The notes beneath the pieces are model-generated. The model did no database searches. It was not told where the DNA came from and saw nothing but the letters and a program-made list of their open reading frames with translations. Position numbers and translations under genes: made by a program. A stretch of DNA of 64,000 nt from Dugong dugon. Taxonomy: Eukaryota > Chordata > Mammalia > Sirenia > Dugongidae. The stretch covers positions 4,148,501-4,212,500 of the forward strand of contig CM057474.1 of NCBI GenBank assembly GCA_030035585.1, given 5' to 3'. This document shows positions 24,736-33,802 of the stretch, piece after piece. The stretch's first letter is position 1. The number at the start of each line of letters is the position of its first letter.

Positions 24736-24750
24736 GGGACAGATGGCCCA

Positions 24751-24902
24751 GTAAGCAAGGTACGCCTGGTCTCGCTTGTGCTAATTTACTAATGTTTAGT
24801 GCACAATTTCACCTGTTTTTCTTTGACATGGTGAAACCCATGTGAAATTGTGCACTACAGATTAGTAAGTAAACACTGTGAGCCCGGGCATACCTTGCTT
24901 AC
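24751..24902. repeat. Long inverted repeat (arms about 61 bp, spacer about 29 bp)
   Basis: Left arm 24751-24812 and right arm 24842-24902 are reverse complements with a few mismatches. The inner 27 bp are the strongest, including AGTGCACAATTTCAC on the left and GTGAAATTGTGCACT on the right. The outer ends share GTAAGCAAGGT / ACCTTGCTTAC. The spacer is 24813-24841. The structure resembles a small palindromic DNA element or the relic of an inverted duplication. No coding content. Confidence 0.85.
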
Positions 24903-25082
24903 TGTAAACTCGGGCGTACCCTGCTTACTGTAAGCTCCGGCGTACCCTGCTTACTGTGAGCCCCGGTGTACCCTGCTTACTGTGAGCCCGGGCATACCCT
25001 GCTTACTGTGAGCCCCGGTGTACCCTGCTTACTGTGAGCCCCGGTGTACCCTGCTTACTGTGAGCCCGGGCGTACCTTGCTT
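24875..25082. repeat. Tandem array, 8 units of 26 bp
   Basis: Eight consecutive 26-bp units, each starting ACTGT and ending CTTGCTT or CCTGCTT. Starts are 24875, 24901, 24927, 24953, 24979, 25005, 25031 and 25057. Units differ by a few substitutions. The 26-bp period is exact with no indels, which suggests recent expansion. The first unit coincides with the outer end of the right arm of the adjoining inverted repeat. Confidence 0.95.
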
Positions 25083-26197
25083 ATGGGTTCATCTGCTCCT
25101 GCATAGCTCAGATACTGGAGGGTTATCCTGAGTATTAATGACAGCAGATCAGTATTGGACAGAGTGTGGTGCTTGGCCCCAGAATAGACATTCAGTAATA
25201 ACAGCTGCTTATGTTTTATTATTGTTCTTTTTGGAACTACTAAGGAAGACTCATCTGGGTTTGGATTAAGTAATGCACAAGCACTGGTTTTCTTTTGATT
25301 AATATTTCTTATCCCAAATTGTCAGATCCCAGATAGATCCTTTCAGTAGCCGGATTTTGGGGTACATTTGTAGGGTGGTTCACAGAGGCACAGGCTTCTT
25401 TGCCAATGAAAGGAATGGAGCTATTATTCATGCAGTGATAACACTCCATCATACTTCACACCAAAACAGAAAAAATTCTCCTTAATTCTTTCTGTAGAAG
25501 CAAAATAACAGTGTTGAGGCTAAAAAATACTGTAGAAAGTGTCCCCCTTGATGTATCTAACAGTGCTCCTAAATGAAAGAAACATGGCCAAGGAACACGA
25601 AGTCCAGAGTGTGGATTCCATTCTGCCACTAACGAGTCACCTTGAGAAAGACTGTTTCCTTTCCAGGAAATTGAGAACAATAATATTCAACTGGACTTCA
25701 CCATTTGGGCGTGAGAAACTGAGTTAATTTATCTGAAAGAGCTTTATAAATTTTAAGTTATAATATTTGAGGGAAATACGGCATTATTAACAAATAAAAT
25801 AATTTGCCATTGACTGTAAAGAGAATAATGTTGTCCCCAGTCTTTACACGGTATCTCAAGAGGAAGACGGCTCTTCTGTGCACAAAACCTTGATGCCTAG
25901 GGCTGCCTTAGCTATCGACCCGAGCAGACGGCAGGAATTTATGGATGCTCAAAGCTGCAGGGGCACAACTGTAGGTGTCATCAGGAAATTCAGGGCAGCT
26001 GCCTAAAGACAGGGACAAAGATGATAAAATGAAGAAGAGATGAGACAGTCAATCCTCGAAGGTCACCTCCAGGGGTCAGAAAACCTAAGATGAGCGTAAG
26101 CTATTAGTAACATCCCCTGGAAAGTACAACTGAATTTGTGGGTTTGTCATAAGGGGTTCAAATGGAAGCTTCCCCAACGCAATCCAAGCCTGACTGT
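25083..26197. other. Unclassified stretch with a MIR-like relic
   Basis: About 25600-25700 resembles MIR in plus orientation ('gtggattccattctgccact', 'gactgtttcctttccagg'). The rest contains no recognised element or gene. Confidence 0.4.

Positions 26198-26199
<2 letters not shown>

Positions 26200-26228
<29 letters not shown>
26200..26228. repeat. Uninterrupted A-run of about 29 bases
   Basis: Homopolymer A tract directly followed by 'cagtctctctc' and a T-run. I recognise no retroelement body upstream, so it may be a stranded poly(A) tail or a simple repeat. Confidence 0.8.
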
Positions 26229-26231
26229 CAG

Positions 26232-27690
26232 TCTCTCTCTTTTTTTTCCCGCATCATTTAGAATCTCACAGATACGTGCGCTTCCACAGCAATATGTCTC
26301 TTACTTTTCCTTTGCCAACACTCTTCACCCGTTTGTAAAATCCACCTCTGGAGTATATGCTGGCTTCTTAAAGTCATTTCAAAGACAGGATTCATGTGGT
26401 ATGATGAACCGCCTCTCTGCCCTCCCACCCCCAAATTCTTTCATTTAAAAACAAAACAAAACAAAGGAAAATTAGCCCTGTAATGAGGTCTATAAATTCC
26501 AATGATTTTTTTATACGAAACAATTTGGTTTTCTTCTTCAAAAACTTAATATGTCACACGTTCAGTTTACCTGCTGGAGAAGACACACACTGATCCACAC
26601 ACCAGACAGCAGTTGTCTGTATGGAAAAATGACAGAATGTAAAGCTGATGGACAATCAGAAAGATCAATAGTTGCATGGCGTAAGCCTCATCCAGACACG
26701 CCTCAGGCCCAGCTGAACCAAAGCATCTAAATAATGATCTGACTCACTGTCCCGGCACCTCCCAAGCCTATATATACATATGAGGTCACACCACCATCAA
26801 TTCCAAATGACAGTGGCTCTTAGTCTACCAGTGTAACTCCAGGACCTTAGCCTCTTCTCCCAAATCTCCCTCAATTATTTCTGAGAATCTCCAGCGTCAT
26901 GTCTCAGGCATGTCCGGTAACAAACCTACCCATGTTTTCTTGCTGTCACTTTAAGGGCCTCCTAACTGCCTCTGATGCTCTCCTGTGTAGAAATGCCAAA
27001 GCCTGTTAACACGCAGCTGTGTCTAGATATTCCTGAAGCCACTAGTGTGTCAGGGAGCAGAGCAGTGCTGGATTCTGGGACAACAGTGGAGAGCATGGCC
27101 TTCCTGCTTTCCGGCCACCTCTTGTCACTTAGGCCTTAAAGCTTAAGCCAAGAGTCTCTTAAAATTACCTCTGAAAAGAGATCCTTCTACTTCCACTTGG
27201 CTCCTCTCTCCACTGGGGCTTAAATCTAGACCAAAGATCTAGATGAAGACCCAAGTGTCTACACGCCAGCTCCTTCCAGTGTCCTTCCTTATTGCTTCCA
27301 TTCCTTCCTCTGTCTTTCCCACAAAAGAAGCAGAAGAAACAAACCAAAACTCTCTCCTTCTCCAGCAAAAAAAAGAACAAAAAACCCTCACAAATATATC
27401 AACCAGGATTTGACAGTGGCAACAAGGTTAACTTCTTGCTCATCTTGTGTAATGCAGGTTGTCAGGAAGTGTCTACTTATCTGAGTCATTTAAGAATCCA
27501 GGTTGATGGAGGCTCCATCTCGGCATGCTTCCGTGGCTTTTGTGCCTGGCCTCCTAACGGTTACTTAGATATGGCACAAATCACTTTGAACCACACTTCA
27601 CAGCCAAAGAAAGTCCCTCTGTCATGCCTAACTTCAAGGAAACAGGGAAGTGCAATCCTGCCATGTGCTCAGAAGAAAGACAACCCGAAG
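26232..27690. other. Unclassified non-coding stretch
   Basis: No transposon or gene recognised. Frames near 27165-27380 (minus) and 27292-27774 (plus) run into an adjacent SINE and are not gene-like. Confidence 0.4.
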
Positions 27691-27693
27691 AGA

Positions 27694-27872
27694 AGGAGCC
27701 CTGGTGGTACAATGGTTAAGTGCTCAGCTGCTAACCAACAGGTCAGAGAAAAACGTGAAGGTCTGCTCCCATAAAGATTACAGTCTAGGAAACCCTATGG
27801 GGCGGTTCTACTCTGCCATATAGGGTTGCTATGGGTTGAAGTCGACTCAATGGCACACAACAACAGCAACAT
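27694..27872 (+). mobile_element. AfroSINE with RTE-type CAACAA tail
   Basis: Plus-strand SINE with head 'gagccctggtggtacaatgg'. Its 3' end is 'gactcaatggcacacaacaa', which is the RTE LINE ending and not the usual 'acgggtttggttt'. This links the SINE to RTE at sequence level. No clear target-site duplication seen. Confidence 0.88.
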
Positions 27873-27934
27873 AACAAATGTAGGGCCAATGTGCTGCCAT
27901 ATTCAAATACTCGTTTTCAGCTCCCAAAGGGCAC

Positions 27935-28101
27935 CAAAACCAAAACCAAACTCGTTGCCGTCGAATTGATTCTGACCCATAGTGATCCTATAGGACAGAG
28001 TAGAACTGCCCCCGTAGGGTTTCCGAGGAGAGGCTGGCGGATTTGAACTGCTGACCTTTTGGTTAGTGGTCAAATGCCTAAACACTGCATCACCAAGGCT
28101 C
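27935..28101 (-). mobile_element. AfroSINE, minus, with TSD
   Basis: Short form in reverse with intact body words. Flanked by CCCAAAGGGCAC (27923-27934) and CCCAAATGGCAC (28102-28113). Confidence 0.94.
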
Positions 28102-28188
28102 CCCAAATGGCACAGATGTCTTTAAAAAAAAAAAAAAAATTTATCCAGGAAAAAAAAAAACGTATTTTTAACTTACTGTTGCATGTAG

Positions 28189-28358
28189 TGGAAACCCTGG
28201 TAGCGTGATGTTTAAGAGCTAACGCTGCTAACCAAAAGTTGGCAGTTAGAACCCACCAGGCACTCCTTGGAAACTGTATGGGGCAGTTCTGCTCTGTCCA
28301 ATAGGAGTGCTATGAGTCAGAATTGACTCCACAGCAACGGTTTTTTTTTCTTTTTTTA
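28189..28358 (+). mobile_element. AfroSINE, plus, with TSD
   Basis: Head 'aaccctggtagcgtgatgt' (diverged box A), body 'ggggcagttctgctctgtcc', T-rich tail. Flanked by exact TTGCATGTAG at 28179-28188 and 28359-28368. Confidence 0.95.
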
Positions 28359-28384
28359 TTGCATGTAGCGAAGCAGCCACACCT

Positions 28385-28765
28385 ACATTTAGGAGTTATC
28401 ACCCTTACTGAGCATCTATCACAAAACCAGTTGCTGTGAAGTCGATTTCAACTCACGGAGACCCCACGTGTGTCAGATCAGAACTGTGTTCCACAGGGTT
28501 TTCACTGGTTGATGTTTCAGAAGTAGATCACCAGGCCTTTCTTCTGAGGCATCTCTGGGTGGATATGAACCACCAACCTTTTGGTTAGAAGACAAGTGTG
28601 TTAAACATTTGTACCAACTAAGCATCTATCATAGGCCGGGCAGCATGATACAGTCTTTAATTATAATGCCTCTTATCCTTACAACTGCTCTTTAAGGAAA
28701 AGTAGCTCCATTTTACAGAGGAAAATCAGGGAGATTCATAATTTGCTCATGTTCACCACTTCATG
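28385..28765 (-). mobile_element. MIR fossil split by a SINE
   Basis: Minus-oriented MIR: 'ttactgagcatctatca' on the left of the SINE, then 'taggccgggcagcatgatac', 'ccattttacagagg' and 'aaatcagggag' on the right. Ancient element; outer boundaries approximate. Confidence 0.7.
28422..28620 (-). mobile_element. AfroSINE variant, minus, inserted in a MIR
   Basis: Variant body with 'cagaagtagatcaccaggcc'. Flanked by exact AGCATCTATCA at 28411-28421 and 28621-28631. The sequence on either side joins into a reverse MIR, so the SINE split that older element. Confidence 0.95.
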
Positions 28766-28766
28766 T

Positions 28767-29058
28767 ACAGGTAGTCCCCAACTTACGACGTATTCGAGTT
28801 ACAACCAACTGTACTTAAACCATTCTTTTTTTAATGATTTGTGTATATTTTTATATATGTCTGTCTGTATGAAAATGTATCAGTAAGTTTATATGTAATG
28901 TTTCCAACCCCCGAAGACAAATAAAGATTGGATTTATAAAGATACTAATAATAAAAGGCAATAAAAATGAAAACTAAAAAAATGAGGTATTCAACTTACA
29001 TCAGAACCGACTTACAGCAGAGTCATCTGAATGGAACTCCGTCGTAAGTCGGGGTCTA
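28767..29058. mobile_element. Tc1/mariner (Tigger-like) non-autonomous DNA element
   Basis: About 290 bp with terminal inverted repeats: left CAGGTAGTCCCCAACTTACG (about 28769) and right 'cgtaagtcggggtctacctt' (about 29042-29061), whose complement matches with few changes. AT-rich interior, no transposase. The ends resemble mammalian pogo/Tigger-type MITEs with TA target sites; exact family uncertain. Confidence 0.7.
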
Positions 29059-29059
29059 C

Positions 29060-30420
29060 CTTGATATCGTCACTTTGCTCTCACTGGTGCATTTGGTCCT
29101 TCCCTGCGCCCTATTGTTTTTCTTCTTCTCTTTCTCCTTTGGTCTTCTGTTTTGTTTTGTGTTTTTCTTCTGGAAAAAAAATCTTCCAGCCAATTCCCAA
29201 GTCTCACAGGGGCTTTTTCTTCTCAAGTCTCAAGCTTCTCCTGTCTGGCTCCACCCACCTTCATGCTAATAGTGCAGGTGACAGTCTCCTTGATATCTCC
29301 TGTGCTCCACCCAAAATCCGCCAGGTTCCCTCCTGTGTCAGTGTGGCACCTAACATCCGAATATTTCAGGCTGGCAGGTGCAAACACAGCTGTCTACAGG
29401 GGCCAGCTAGGGAATTAAATGACTGGCGGGGGCCGTCAGTGGTGAGAACAGGGGCATGGGGGCCTGGAGAGCCCACAGCCCACCAAAAGAAGGTGAGGAG
29501 GGTTGCTGGCATGCAGGAAAGTTGGCTGAATATGGCCAGCTCTCTGGTTTTCCTGAGCCGTCACAAACCCAGAGTTTTATATATGAAATCACCAATTGTT
29601 AAATGCTGGCTTAAATTTTTAAAAATCCTGGACAGCTCTTTTTAGAATTTGGATCATTTGCAAGTTTTGCCTGTCCAAAAATAAATTATAATATTTAAAA
29701 ACATGTCTGCAAGTAAATGTTCGTCCCTCCAACTTCCAGTTAACACCTCTCTTAAATAATGGGCACATTATGAACTAGGAAATGCACACACATTTGAACA
29801 CATCTAGGGCAAGAAGGGACTTAGGACAAATAACTATGGGACAAACTTGTAAGCTCACCCAGCTGAAATGAAAGTGCATAAAAATTAAGAGGTCCCAGTG
29901 AAGCCATTTAATGCAGAGGAACAAGAGATCAGAAACTCAGGAACCAGAAGGGTGAACACTAACCCTGCTGGGACATTGTGAGGCCACAGAGAAGTGACAG
30001 GATCCTAGTTCCTCAATGTCTTCATCTTGAAACAGATATTAAAAAATAAAAATTAGACTGCTTCAAAGAGTTCTACAAAAAATCTAAAGAAAAACTAAAA
30101 CCACTTTCACACCAAGCTTCCTCTGGTTGACTGGAGAAGCAAGGGGTCTTGAAATTAGAGACCGTTACAGGCAAAAGAGATCTTAGAAATCATCCAAGAC
30201 AATGGTCTCATTTTAGAGCCCAGAAAGACCTGGACCGGACCACGGGGATGGAACACAACCAAGTCCAGCTTAGAGGGAGCAGAAATATGACGGCAGGACG
30301 CATCTCAGATCCAAGGGTAAATTCCAGGTCCACAGCTTGTGAGGTGTGCCCTTGAGGTAATACACCCTTCTGCCTGTCTCCTCTCCCAGGTGTCACAGGG
30401 ATAGTACCCTGCTCTACCGT
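29060..30420. other. Unclassified stretch; long open frame judged chance
   Basis: A 204-codon frame (29031-29645, plus) begins inside the mariner-like element and shows no conserved domain, with mixed hydrophobic and low-complexity character. I see no supporting splice, promoter or paralog evidence. The remainder is unclassified. Confidence 0.4.
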
Positions 30421-30425
30421 GCAAG

Positions 30426-31266
30426 GGAGCCCCTGGGTGGTGCAAATGGTTGATACATTGCGCTGCCAACCAAAAGGTTAGAGGTTCAGTCCACCCCGAG
30501 GCATCTCAGAAGAAAAACCTGGCAATCCACTTTCAAAAAATGAGCCATTGAAAACCTTGTGGAGTACAGTTCTACTCTGACGCTGCAGTGGATTAACTAC
30601 TTTCGACTGTGGTCTTTTCAGCCGTGGTCTTGTAACTCCCACTCAGGTGACTGCGTGATAGGGTAATTGTGGCCTCCCAAGGGGATTGGTCAGTTTGCCT
30701 TAAAAGAGAGCCAATTCCAGAGCAGAGAGGAGCCCACCACCACCAAGGAAGGAGAGACCAGCAGCAGAGACCCTGCAGCAGGAGACAGTGTAGTGGGCTT
30801 CCCAGCCCATGGAGAGAGAAAGCTGAGTGCCCTTGGAGAGAGGCCTAGGGCCAGGGAGAGGCATATCTGCGAGCACAGCTGGAATGAGGCTGTCCTGATC
30901 CAAGAACTGTATCCTGAGTGTTCCTGAGCCTAAACTGTAACTGTTACTTACTTTCCTAATAAACCCCATAATCGTGAGTATGGTCTGTGAGTTCTGTGTG
31001 GTCATTACAATGAATTATTGAGCCCAGCAGAGAAGTAGAGGGTGCTGTGGGAGGGACGGTTGGTGTCAGAGTTGGTAAAGATGGTGGAGAGAGGAGGTAT
31101 GTTTGATCCCCATCTCATGAGAGTCAGCCTTGGGCTGTTGATCTTGGTTCTCCTTCCCTCTTGTGGGGTTGGAGGAAGTCAAACACTGCCCCCAAGCTGT
31201 TTTTATAGATACACACGGGATTGCCTTGAGTTGAAACTGACTCAACGGCAGAGTTTGGTTTTTTTT
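30426..31266 (+). mobile_element. AfroSINE split by a ~630-bp insertion
   Basis: The 5' part (30426-30580: head 'tgcgctgccaaccaaaaggt', body 'cctggcaatccactttcaaa', 'gttctactctgac') and the 3' part (31211-31266: 'acacacgggattgccttgag', 'actgactcaacggcagagtt') together make one variant AfroSINE. The intervening 30581-31210 is unrelated and LTR-like. Confidence 0.75.
30581..31210 (+). mobile_element. LTR-like insertion with possible primer-binding site
   Basis: GA-rich middle part, a polyadenylation signal AATAAA at about 30958-30963 and a TG-rich stretch after it, an LTR-like order. 'ttggtgtcagagttgg' at about 31059-31074 resembles the tRNA-Leu-type primer-binding site that follows ERVL LTRs. 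This suggests an LTR plus a little internal sequence. No TG..CA boundaries or clean duplication could be fixed, so the call is tentative. Confidence 0.45.
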
Positions 31267-31439
31267 AGCCTGCAGGTAAGGTTACCACAAGGATGGGCAG
31301 AGACAATGCATGCAAAGGGAAGGAACTACCCGATTACTGTTAGTTAATCCATTAGCCTCCCCTGATGTCTCTAGGGGCCTTTCCTCGGGGTCCCCACCAC
31401 ACCCTTTCCCCACTCACCGCATTGAAATTTCCTGCTGAT

Positions 31440-31545
31440 TTTCAGTTCTCCAAGACTGTGAGCCCCTTAGCGCCAAGGGCTGTGCCATAGTGCACTTTGT
31501 GCCCCCAGGAAACCCTCAGGAATGTTTGCCGAATGACTGAACCAA
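31440..31545 (+). mobile_element. L2 LINE 3'-end fossil
   Basis: 'ctccaagactgtgagcccct', 'agcgccaagggctgtgccat' and 'aatgtttgccgaatgactga' follow the order of the L2 terminal region in plus orientation. Flanking sequence 31270-31770 otherwise shows nothing recognisable. Confidence 0.6.
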
Positions 31546-31769
31546 TGACCTTCTAATCTCCCACCCAGAAGACAGAAGTTAAACTAATGGAATCCTTTCT
31601 AAGAGCTCGTTAATAAGGGCTCTTTTGTATACATTTAGAAATGAACTCTTTCGTGAAAAATGTTTTAAATTTTTAATTTAAAACTTGCAATACTCATCGT
31701 TTGTGGGGATTCTATTCAGTGCCATGCAGAGAGAGAGAAAAATGACCACAGTTCAGGATGTCTCCAGGC

Positions 31770-31857
31770 TCCTGGCTGTGCTAACGGAAAGGTCTGTGGT
31801 TCGAACCCACCCAGCAGAACCAAGGGAGAGACACCTGGCAATCTGCTCCCATAACGA
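31770..31857 (+). mobile_element. AfroSINE 5'-half fragment, plus
   Basis: Head and first body part ('aacggaaaggtctgtggttc', 'cacctggcaatctgctccca') break off where the next, opposite SINE begins. Confidence 0.75.
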
Positions 31858-32030
31858 GTAAATCCAATGCCGTGGAGTTGATTCTGACTCATAGGGTTTC
31901 CAAGGCTATTAATCTTTATGGAAGCAGCCTGCCACATCTTTCTCCCGCTTAGCAGTGGTGAGTTCCAATTGCTGACCTTTCCATTAGCAGCCGAGCTGCT
32001 TAACCAGTGCTTCACTAGGGCTCACTATCC
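31858..32030 (-). mobile_element. AfroSINE, minus
   Basis: Long-body form in reverse ('aatgccgtggagttgattct', 'tttatggaagcagcctgcca', head complement 'agcagccgagctgcttaacc'). Confidence 0.88.
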
Positions 32031-32040
32031 CATGAAGACT

Positions 32041-32240
32041 GGAGCCCTGGTGGCACAGTGGTTAAGAGTTCCGCTGCTAACCAAAACCTTGGCAGTTCGA
32101 ATCCACCAGCCGCTTCCTGGAAACCCTATGGGGTAGTTCTCCTCTGTCCTATCAGGTCACTGTGAGAACCTAGAAAACCCTATAAAGCAGTTCTACTCTG
32201 TTACATGGGGTCTCTGAGTTAAAAACGCACCTAGCAACAA
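32041..32240 (+). mobile_element. AfroSINE, plus, well-preserved pol III boxes
   Basis: Box A TGGCACAGTGG at 32051-32061 and box B GTTCGAATC at 32095-32103 match the tRNA internal promoter consensus. The tail part is irregular, with a repeated 'aaaaccctataaagcagttc' segment. It stands head-to-head with the previous SINE about 10 bp away. Confidence 0.9.
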
Positions 32241-32241
32241 G

Positions 32242-32810
32242 TTAGGCTCCTAACGTGACAAGTTTCTCTCTTATGCAAAATTATACATTCACCGGAAATC
32301 CAGCTTTCGGGTCTAAAAGCTCTCTGTCCGAGGAGTTAGTACTTGGAACACTTGAACTTCAGATACTCACCGCAGCATTCAAGATCTCGGTCTCTTGTGG
32401 GAGTCCAGAATTATCCTGCTGCTAACTAGGGACTAACTACAGCAAAACTCCCCTTTGTGTAAGTGAGCACTAACGCCTACTTTATCTTCTACCTCATCAT
32501 CTGTCACAGTCAAAAAATGGCAGCACAAATTCAAATTCCAAGGGAGTAAAGAATATATATATATTGCACAGGAATTCCCCTTTAAACCATGACCTTAAGG
32601 AAACCCTGTTCTGTGTCCTCTGGGATGAGTAAAGTGGGCTGGAAAGTGAGGAGGGATGATAGCATTTCTGTAGACCCCAAAACCCAGCAAGGGTAATCTG
32701 GGTGTGTCTTATCTTGGATCCCACACCTAACACCTCTTGGAACAGTTCAAGTTCAAAGCTGTTGAGAAATTTTCAGATTCAAATTCTGTAAGCTCAAGAT
32801 TTGTATTTGA
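32242..32810. other. Unclassified non-coding stretch
   Basis: No recognised element apart from a short TA repeat at about 32552-32565. Confidence 0.4.
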
Positions 32811-33022
32811 ATTACCCTGGTGGTGCCGTTGTAAAACACTCAGCTGCTCACCCAAAGGACAGCAGTTCAAACCCAGCAGCCACTCCTTCAGGAGAAAGAT
32901 GTGGCAGTCTGCTCCTGTAAAGATTATAGCCTTGGAAATCCTATGAGGGAAGTTGTACCCCGTCCTATAGTGTGGCTGTGAGTCGGAATCCACTCCATGG
33001 CAACGGGTTTGGTTTGGTTTTT
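32811..33022 (+). mobile_element. AfroSINE, plus
   Basis: Head 'ccctggtggtgccgttgtaa', long body with 'gagaaagatgtggcagtctg', tail 'caacgggtttggtttggttt' in its usual form. Confidence 0.92.
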
Positions 33023-33348
33023 ATATAGGAAGGGGTAATGTATCTCTGCCAGAACACTTGTAAAATTCCCCATTCCTCTTCCTTAGCTGCCCATCTAATA
33101 ATCTACTTTTACATAATACTTGTTTATCTATATGTTCTAGGGAAATTTTTTAACCATTTTGAAATCCAGCAATTAAAAAACATTGAAGAAATTGTGTTTA
33201 TTCTAAACAGCCAGCAGTTTCTGCAATCAGAAAACATGGACAACGATCCTCAAATCAGATCTTACCATCAATTTAAGACAAACTAACAAAGTTACTACAC
33301 ATTTTAGGGAATTTGGGTTTTATGCATAAGCCAAAAAAAAATAACGTA

Positions 33349-33640
33349 ATCCTCCTAATTTAATCAAACAATATTTATTAAACACCTATAATGTGCCACG
33401 GAAACCCTGATGGTGTAGTGGTTAAGAGCTATAGCTGCTAACCAAAAGGTTGGCAGTTCAAATCGACCGGGTAAACCTTGGAAACCCTATGGGGCAGTTC
33501 TGTTCTGTCCTATAGGGTTGCTATGAGTTGGAATCGACTCAATGGCAATGTTTTTTTTGTTTTTGTATAATGTGCCACTGTTCTGGGTGAAGATTCGGCA
33601 GTAAACAAAGCAGACAAAAATTCCTGCCCTTACGGAGCTT
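33349..33640 (-). mobile_element. L2 3'-end fossil split by a SINE
   Basis: Reverse L2 tail: 'aacaatatttattaaacacc' left of the SINE, and 'ctgttctgggtgaagattcg', 'acaaagcagacaaaaattcc' and 'ccttacggagctt' right of it. Clean continuation across the insertion. Confidence 0.75.
33400..33565 (+). mobile_element. AfroSINE, plus, with exact 13-bp TSD
   Basis: Head 'aaccctgatggtgtagtggt', tail 'gactcaatggcaatg' plus a T-rich run. Flanked by exact TATAATGTGCCAC at 33387-33399 and 33566-33578, within an L2 fossil. Confidence 0.97.
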
Positions 33641-33786
33641 ACAACAACAGTTGTCGTCGAGCTGATTCTGACTCACGGTGACCCCATGGGTTTTCAGTAG
33701 CTGAGTTTTTGGAAGAAGATCACCAGGCTTTTCTTCCATGGCACTACTGGGTAGATTCAAACCTCCAACCTTTTGGTTAGCAGCTT
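33641..33786 (-). mobile_element. AfroSINE variant, minus
   Basis: Reverse variant with a CAACAACAG left end, body 'gaagaagatcaccaggcttt' and head complement 'ccttttggttagcagctt'. It abuts the 5' end of L1 copy B. Confidence 0.82.
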
Positions 33787-33802
33787 AATTATTGAAAATC
33801 CT

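Noticed and set aside
24875-25082. CRISPR-like regular array
   Set aside because: Units are contiguous 26-mers without spacers in a mammalian genome; it is a minisatellite.
26200-26228. Poly(A) tail of a processed pseudogene
   Set aside because: No gene-like or retroelement-like sequence recognisable upstream and no flanking duplication found.
27292-27774. 160-codon plus frame
   Set aside because: Extends into an AfroSINE and contains Lys/Gln low-complexity; no domain signal.
29031-29645. 204-codon plus frame
   Set aside because: It starts within a mariner-like element, has no recognisable domain or homologous motif, and no splice or promoter context.
32041-32110. Possible tRNA gene
   Set aside because: Box A and box B are good, but the sequence continues into a SINE body and tail and does not form a complete tRNA with acceptor stem; it is a SINE head.
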